Shown: one piece after another, positions 43,019 through 47,272 of the stretch
Position numbering within the stretch: position 1 is the stretch's first letter
How the letters are laid out: each line of letters opens with the position of its first letter
DNA from: Omnitrophica bacterium RIFCSPLOWO2_12_FULL_50_11
GTDB taxonomy: Bacteria; Omnitrophota; Omnitrophia; Omnitrophales; Danuiimicrobiaceae
DNA: 47,272 nucleotides
Reading direction: 5' to 3'
Assembly (NCBI GenBank): GCA_001804315.1
Contig: MHFT01000104.1
Location: 1-47,272, forward strand
The notes under the pieces: generated by a model
Databases searched by the model: none
What the model saw: the letters and a program-made list of their open reading frames with translations, nothing else
What the model was told of the DNA's origin: nothing
Translations under genes and position numbers: made by a program

Positions 43019-44254
43019 CAGGGCAATCGCATCTAAATTATCTGAATAATATTCTCTCCAGGTATTCATGACTCCATCCTGCCCTTAGCCTTCTTGTTTT
43101 AACTCCCAGCTTTGCAGCCTTATCTCGTTTCAGCAGATTCAAGGCAAGACGCCTGAGAAGTGCAAAATTCTGAGCTGCATGCCTTTGGCGGACCCGGCAC
43201 TCATCCTCTCGGAAACTGATATCCAACACATAATGCAGTCCATTTTCCACACCCCAATGTCCGCGTACAGCTCTGGCAAATTCTTTAGCATTGGCATCCA
43301 AACTGGTTAAGTAGCAACGCTGCTCTACACGTGATTCTTCTCCAATGGTCCGCTCTGACTCCACCATCCCAATGCTTTTAAGTTTTGCCCATTCTGGTTT
43401 TGCATCCATCCACTCAGTGTCTGAAGTAATCCAGTAGCCACGCTTCTCAATCCGGCCATGGTCCTTTTCTACGGTTTCATAGTGATCCGCTTCTTGCTTG
43501 AGTGTTTCGTCCTGCCAGTAGAGCTTTACCTCTTCATGGATCGTCTCTTGATTGCCCTTCAGTGAAAATACATAATCGCCACCTTGCTCTGTGATCTCCT
43601 TGGCAATTGTCTTCTGGCAGCCCATCGCATCGATGGTCACAATCGAGCCTTTTAGGTCGAGCATCTTCAGGAGCTTGGGGATGGCTGTAATCTCATTGGA
43701 CTTGGTATCTGTTTCCACCTGGCCTAAGAGCATGTGATTCTCACTGGCCCAGGCATGGACCAGATGCAATGCCTCCTTAGCATTTTTGCGGTCATGGGAT
43801 CTCCTTGCTGTCTTGCCATCCAGGGCAATCACTTCCCCTTGCGTTTTCTTGTGGATGGAACGAACCCAGCTTAAGAAACCCTTGTCAAACTCCCTTGGAC
43901 TCAGAAGCGCAAAGAAACGGCCATAGGTGTCGTGGGAAGGAATCCCATTTGGAAAGTCAACGTACTCGGAAAACCACGTCTGTTTGTCTTTTGCAAACTG
44001 CGCGACTTCCGTCCAATGCTCTGCGCCTGCAATGACGGCACAGATAGCCGTAAAGACAATGGTATTGAGGGGATGCCGCTGGGTCCGATCCATTCTTGGG
44101 TCTCGGATGATACTGAAATGACTGATAAAATCACTTGCTTCTCCTTGCATCGCGAAACTTCCTCCTTTCTTTCCGCTTTTTCTCATTATCGGAAAGAACT
44201 GCTGGAAGTTTCCTATCTACCTGGCCTAACTGGATTTAAGATGCGATTGCCCTG
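43019..44254 (-). mobile_element. ISAs1-family (H-repeat-like) insertion sequence
   Basis: 1,236 bp bounded by CAGGGCAATCGCATC and its complement GATGCGATTGCCCTG, 15-bp perfect inverted ends. It carries one intact transposase. The two flanks are from different genes (an integrase and a YD-repeat gene) and I see no target duplication, so the element sits at a rearrangement junction. H-repeats of E. coli Rhs loci belong to this IS family. Confidence 0.88.
43038..44186 (-). CDS. ISAs1-family transposase
   Basis: 382 residues as the longest ORF; ATG 44150 (MQGEASDF) with AGGAGG ten bases upstream may be the true start. Typical segments are HPLNTIVFTAICAVIAGAEH, VIALDGKTARRSHD (first Asp), IVTIDAMGCQKTIAKEI (second Asp), YVFSLKGNQ, and the late VRGHWGVENGLHYVLDISF with Glu. 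It is uninterrupted. Related DDE proteins (YhhI-like) occur beside Rhs genes in enterobacteria. Confidence 0.93.
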   Translation of the reverse strand: MRKSGKKGGSFAMQGEASDFISHFSIIRDPRMDRTQRHPLNTIVFTAICAVIAGAEHWTEVAQFAKDKQTWFSEYVDFPNGIPSHDTYGRFFALLSPREFDKGFLSWVRSIHKKTQGEVIALDGKTARRSHDRKNAKEALHLVHAWASENHMLLGQVETDTKSNEITAIPKLLKMLDLKGSIVTIDAMGCQKTIAKEITEQGGDYVFSLKGNQETIHEEVKLYWQDETLKQEADHYETVEKDHGRIEKRGYWITSDTEWMDAKPEWAKLKSIGMVESERTIGEESRVEQRCYLTSLDANAKEFARAVRGHWGVENGLHYVLDISFREDECRVRQRHAAQNFALLRRLALNLLKRDKAAKLGVKTRRLRAGWSHEYLERILFR

Positions 44255-44390
44255 ATTATCGTAGCCATAGATTGTGACTACTCCACTAAAGTGCGTGAGG
44301 CTTACGAGTCTTCCGGCTTCATCGTATCGATAAGCGGCCCTTTGGTTGAGCCAGTTGGTGCATGCCCGCCACCCAGAGTAACGGTACCGT
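44255..44390 (-). pseudogene. YD-repeat (Rhs) remnant
   Basis: On the minus strand the frame reads RAAYRYDEAGRLVSLTHFSG then VVTIYGYDN and meets the IS end, where CAGGGCAATCGC still reads QGNR, the expected continuation. An in-frame TAG lies just upstream of the fragment, so it cannot be expressed by itself. It is a leftover of a third Rhs tip or core. Confidence 0.75.
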
Positions 44391-44416
44391 CCCTATGGCA
44401 CCGTCTGTACCCTTGC

Positions 44417-44429
44417 GGTGCCTGGCACC
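44417..44429. repeat. GGTGCCTGGCACC palindrome
   Basis: A 13-bp perfect palindrome in the spacer between the YD remnant and the HEAT-repeat gene; nearby GGTACCG and GGCACCG are partial repeats. It may be a stem of a small dispersed repeat. Confidence 0.4.
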
Positions 44430-44448
44430 TTCACGTTTCAGAGCGTCC

Positions 44449-45000
44449 TTAAGTAGAACGTCTACTGTTTAATGCATGCTTGGTGTTTGCCATCTCTCTT
44501 TCAATTCTCGATACATATCGGGATACTTCGCTAAGCAAGAGCGTGTAACCCTTGCACTTATTTTTTCTTTTCCGATACTTTTTGATCAGTTGTCGTGCCC
44601 TCTCAATCTCCTTAGGCGTTGTCATAAACTTCTGTTCACTGAGTATAATTAGAGCATGACATTGGACTTCATAATCGCCATACAATGCGAGCTTTACCAT
44701 CGGAAAAAACAAATGATTACAGTTGTGAGTCTCTAATGCATAAACGAGAGTACCATTAAAGTGACGGTTTTTAGGATTCCTAACAGCCTCCATCAAAGAC
44801 GCAGCTGCGCGACTGTCACCAATCTCACGCAGTGCAAGAGCCACTGAATTTCTCACGCTAGGCCTTCTGCTCTTCAACATAGGAATCAACACATTCAAGA
44901 CTTCGTCACCGCCCATGGCTGCAAGCCTATCTGAAGCGGCTAAACTTACGTCCCAGTTTCTAGACAGTAACTGCTTCTTTAACCTGGCCAGTTGTCTCAT
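44449..45000 (-). CDS. HEAT-repeat protein, candidate immunity protein for the adjacent Rhs tip
   Basis: 183 residues from ATG 45000 (GGGAGGA just upstream). The first half has HEAT-type helical repeats (RNWDVSLAASDRLAAMGGDE, LIPMLKSRRPSVRNSVALAL, REIGDSRAAASLMEAVRNPK). The rest is helical and basic (IKKYRKRKNKCKG). It has no signal peptide, so it acts in the cytoplasm. It starts 18 bases after the stop of an Rhs C-terminal tip. HEAT-like proteins are known among immunity proteins of polymorphic toxins. The partner assignment rests on position. Confidence 0.72.
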   Translation of the reverse strand: MRQLARLKKQLLSRNWDVSLAASDRLAAMGGDEVLNVLIPMLKSRRPSVRNSVALALREIGDSRAAASLMEAVRNPKNRHFNGTLVYALETHNCNHLFFPMVKLALYGDYEVQCHALIILSEQKFMTTPKEIERARQLIKKYRKRKNKCKGYTLLLSEVSRYVSRIEREMANTKHALNSRRST

Positions 45001-45021
45001 CAATCCTCCCTTCTCATCTTT

Positions 45022-46224
45022 TTAGGAAGATCCACCACGGGAGCCGAACCGTTGATACTCCTCGTAATAAGACTGTGCTTCTTCTGTGCTGCTAATGTTC
45101 GGCGACCCAGCCTTTTGTTTGTACCGATGCCGCCACTTCCAAAATCCCAAATCTTTTATACCCCAGTCTCTATCACGCCGCCCACGCTTACCGCCCTTGA
45201 ACTTCCCTCCACCTTTTCCACCACCTCTCGTTAGTACACCACTTCCTGGCAGACCAGTTATTCCAGGTCCAGGTGTGGGAACTGGAACTGCAACACCAGG
45301 CCCACCCGCTCCCGGAACAGGGACAGGTGTTCCAAATGGAGGTATGCCAGGCGGTATCTCGATACAGCGACCGCCGAGAAAGCAGGCTATTCCGCCGCCT
45401 TGTGGTCCCTGTGCTTCGAGCCCCAAAGGATCGATCCAATTGATGGGGTCATTGGATACATAAGCATATAAGTTCACATCGCCTGCAGCAAAGTGAATAG
45501 GGTCTTCTGAAATGAACCTTCCGATGATGGGATCGTAGTAACGGGCACGCATGTAATAGAGGCCGTTTGGTTCTTGGGTGACGCCATATTCTCCTGAAAA
45601 GGTAAAGGGCTGATCAAAGGTTTCATTCTCGGTTGTGATCCCGAATGGGGTGTAGGCATAGGTGTTTTGGATGTTTCTTGCTTGATCCGTGATGGCGATC
45701 GTGTTGCCGGTGCCGTCATAGTGATAGGTGAAGGTTTCATCTTGAGGTGTGACCATGGCAAGGAGGCCGAGACCATAGACATAATAGGTGAAGATTTCAT
45801 TATTTGCATTTGCTTCGGCTAAGAGGTTTCCTTCAAGGTCATAGATGTATCTGGTTTCAATGCCAAAATGGATTGAGCGCAAACGTGTGCCAACGCCATC
45901 GTATTCATACGTTGAAATTCCAACACTGGTAAGCCTGTGCTCATAATCAAAGGCATGAGTGAGGCCACCCATTGTGTGTAACTGTCCTTCATCGTCATAG
46001 GTCAATGTGACTCCTCCGACCTCGATGAGTCTATTCTTCTGGGGATTATAGGTGTAGGGCACATTCATTGTCTCGATCGTGGGCACAAGAGGCGCAAGCA
46101 TGTCGATAGAGGTGCGGTTGCCGTTACCGTCTAAGGCATAGGTATAACGGGCGATGATGTTATTGGTTGCAGCATCTTTATGCTCAAGACTGGTCAGGCG
46201 ATTTGCATCGTTGAAAACAGGCAA
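45022..46224 (-). CDS. Orphan Rhs C-terminal tip (B) with a basic candidate toxin domain
   Basis: 400 residues from TTG 46224; the frame is open back to TAA 46284-46282 and no good ribosome site is visible, so it may be silent. YD repeats (YTYALDGNGNRTS, FDYEHRLTSVGISTYEYDGV) lead to the Rhs core end YYMRARYYDPIIGRFISEDP, then YAYVSNDPINWIDPLGL. A Pro/Gly linker follows (PVPTPGPGITGLPGSG). The last 65 residues are basic and variable: KGGKRGRRDRDWGIKDLGFW, KWRHRYKQKAGSPNISSTEE. That position is where Rhs toxins lie; the domain is short and I cannot name its activity. The HEAT-repeat gene follows. Confidence 0.82.
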   Translation of the reverse strand: MPVFNDANRLTSLEHKDAATNNIIARYTYALDGNGNRTSIDMLAPLVPTIETMNVPYTYNPQKNRLIEVGGVTLTYDDEGQLHTMGGLTHAFDYEHRLTSVGISTYEYDGVGTRLRSIHFGIETRYIYDLEGNLLAEANANNEIFTYYVYGLGLLAMVTPQDETFTYHYDGTGNTIAITDQARNIQNTYAYTPFGITTENETFDQPFTFSGEYGVTQEPNGLYYMRARYYDPIIGRFISEDPIHFAAGDVNLYAYVSNDPINWIDPLGLEAQGPQGGGIACFLGGRCIEIPPGIPPFGTPVPVPGAGGPGVAVPVPTPGPGITGLPGSGVLTRGGGKGGGKFKGGKRGRRDRDWGIKDLGFWKWRHRYKQKAGSPNISSTEEAQSYYEEYQRFGSRGGSS

Positions 46225-46271
46225 AAAAACAGCTGCCCAGCACTTGTTGTTGTCATGAAGACTCGCATACG

Positions 46272-46292
46272 GCGTTAGTGTTTAGCTAACGC
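46272..46292. repeat. Short hairpin between immunity gene A and orphan tip B
   Basis: GCGTTAG and CTAACGC form a perfect 7-bp stem around a 7-base loop, overlapping the TAA of the DUF4288-like gene and the stop codon preceding tip B. It lacks a T run. It may mark a recombination or termination point. Confidence 0.4.
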
Positions 46293-47003
46293 ACTCCTAG
46301 TATAGGAATTTAATCGGGTTAATAAACGATGGACAGCGCGCCTTGATTTGTACCGTTGCACCGTTCTATCCAACTCCATACCGTCTTCCACCTTTCGGTA
46401 AATCGGGATTATGTCATCGATGCCCGCAAATTCGGCAATAGATGACGGTTTGCCATCTCTCCTGATCTTGATCACCATTTTCTTTGTCTTCTCTTGAACA
46501 GCGAGGCGATAAGCATTTTCTATGGCTTGGTGTCTGTTTGTAGCCTTTACTATGCATTCACAAGTTGTAACTTTTCCAAATTTGGATTCTAAACGAGGTC
46601 GCACAAAATAAACTAGTTTTACGCGACACAAATTTTCAGATGATGGCTTTCTCTTCCATTCAAACATACTCAACTCAAATTTTGATTCCGGCGCCACAAA
46701 TCGAAGCGCATCCTGCCATGTTTTTCCGAAATCCTTGAAGCAGCCAAGCATTCCTCCAGCGACAGGTGGTGTAAAACACTCATAAACATGGATTGGCCCG
46801 ACATATTCCCATTTTGCATTGGGAACTCGACCATGAGGATGTGACGCGTGCTTCCAAAGCCTTACTGCTTTACGTAAGGCACGCTGAGGAGAATTTTCTT
46901 TCACTAGTGTTTCGATTCTAAAAGCGGTATGTTGATTTCTTTTTGTTTCAAGAAATAAAATTTTCACGCCATACCACTTTCTAAATCGTTTTAACCTTCT
47001 CAT
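46275..47003 (-). CDS. DUF4288-like protein, candidate immunity protein for Rhs tip A
   Basis: 242 residues from ATG 47003, which has GGAGG eight bases upstream; the longer ORF to TTG 47030 overlaps the Rhs stop. The N-terminal half (RKWYGVKILFLETKRNQHTA, WEYVGPIHVYECF) matches the general pattern of DUF4288 proteins. A second, weaker copy seems to begin at LCRVKLVYFVRPRLESKFGK with RHQAIENAYRLA. The C-terminus is basic. It lacks a signal peptide. Its position directly after an Rhs C-terminus makes it a candidate immunity protein (inference). Confidence 0.68.
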   Translation of the reverse strand: MRRLKRFRKWYGVKILFLETKRNQHTAFRIETLVKENSPQRALRKAVRLWKHASHPHGRVPNAKWEYVGPIHVYECFTPPVAGGMLGCFKDFGKTWQDALRFVAPESKFELSMFEWKRKPSSENLCRVKLVYFVRPRLESKFGKVTTCECIVKATNRHQAIENAYRLAVQEKTKKMVIKIRRDGKPSSIAEFAGIDDIIPIYRKVEDGMELDRTVQRYKSRRAVHRLLTRLNSYTRSALAKH

Positions 47004-47026
47004 CCGATATACCTCCCTCCGATCGC

Positions 47027-47272
47027 TCAAGCACTTGGTCCGCCTCCAGCTCTCTTTTTAGGAAGCCACTTCATCCGTGGATCCTTTTTCTCCCCACCTT
47101 GATCTCTTCGTCTTCTTTCATCCCCTTTCTCATGCTTTTCTTTTGTGCTCGGACGCTCACCCGTCGTATGTCCACCTCCTTTGGTAAGCACTCCACCACC
47201 TGGCAGACCAGTTATTCCAGGTCCAGGTGTGGGAACTGGAACTGCAACACCAGGCCCACCCGCTCCCGGAAC
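47027..47272 (-). CDS. Rhs C-terminal tip (A), partial at the right edge
   Basis: 81 codons remain in the window. The first 27 repeat the Pro/Gly linker of tip B almost exactly (VPVPTPGPGITGLPG). The end is different: GGGHTTGERPSTKEKHEKGD, ERRRRDQGGEKKDPRMKWLP, then KKRAGGGPSA. This short, very basic Lys/Arg/Glu/Gly-rich end is the candidate toxin or nucleic-acid-binding domain; I cannot assign an activity. The stop lies 24 bases before the DUF4288-like start. Confidence 0.8.
   Translation of the reverse strand, partial: VPGAGGPGVAVPVPTPGPGITGLPGGGVLTKGGGHTTGERPSTKEKHEKGDERRRRDQGGEKKDPRMKWLPKKRAGGGPSA

Overview
The window looks like chromosome of an uncultured Gram-negative bacterium. Evidence is an outer-membrane porin, Tat-exported and c-type-cytochrome respiratory proteins, and Rhs/YD-repeat proteins. 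The housekeeping genes fit several deep lineages (Nitrospirota, Omnitrophota and NC10 came to mind); I cannot place it from sequence alone. Almost all real genes are on the minus strand. No rRNA or CRISPR array is present. At least four families of short dispersed or palindromic repeats lie between genes, and some lie inside genes.

Layout. (A) 1-6387: a very large secreted YD-repeat/Rhs-like gene that leaves the window on the left and carries one in-frame stop codon; its leader holds a terminator-like hairpin. (B) 6686-22987: a collinear run of 16 tightly packed minus-strand genes. In transcription order these are a fused dihaem cytochrome c / haem-b gamma subunit, an NxrA-like molybdopterin catalytic subunit with a Tat signal, a 95-residue unknown, an NxrB-like four-cluster ferredoxin subunit, a TorD-type chaperone, a zinc-ribbon-like unknown, a ferredoxin, a TatA-like translocase subunit, moaA, a moaC-mogA fusion, a TauE-type anion permease, moeA, moaD, moaE, mobA and an alginate-export-type porin. 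Together they encode a molybdoenzyme of the nitrite oxidoreductase clade plus much of what is needed to make its bis-MGD cofactor, fold it, export it and let its substrate through the outer membrane. A Crp/Fnr-like palindrome lies upstream of the first gene.

(C) 23100-28405: a decayed mobile-element zone. It has a perfect 31-bp inverted-repeat element, a frameshifted DUF6941-like gene, an IS3-family element, and an ISKra4-type transposase pseudogene split by an intact IS1634-type element with a 12-bp target duplication. (D) 28495-29242: a ribbon-helix-helix/PIN toxin-antitoxin pair and tRNA-Leu. (E) 29325-42656: ordinary core genes (ICMT-like methyltransferase, hinT, gltX, fused indolepyruvate:ferredoxin oxidoreductase, nadK, dxs, polyprenyl synthase, xseB, xseA, ymdB-type phosphodiesterase, 5-formyl-THF cyclo-ligase, tRNA-Arg).

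(F) 42664-47272: an accessory island next to tRNA-Arg. It holds a truncated tyrosine integrase, an ISAs1 (H-repeat-like) element, and an array of displaced Rhs C-terminal tips, each followed by a different candidate immunity gene (HEAT-repeat type and DUF4288-like type). Two tips share an identical 74-bp linker and then diverge, which is the signature of a polymorphic toxin system that swaps tips by recombination. The two most interesting themes are the self-contained Nxr-like operon with in-frame repeat insertions, and this Rhs tip/immunity array.
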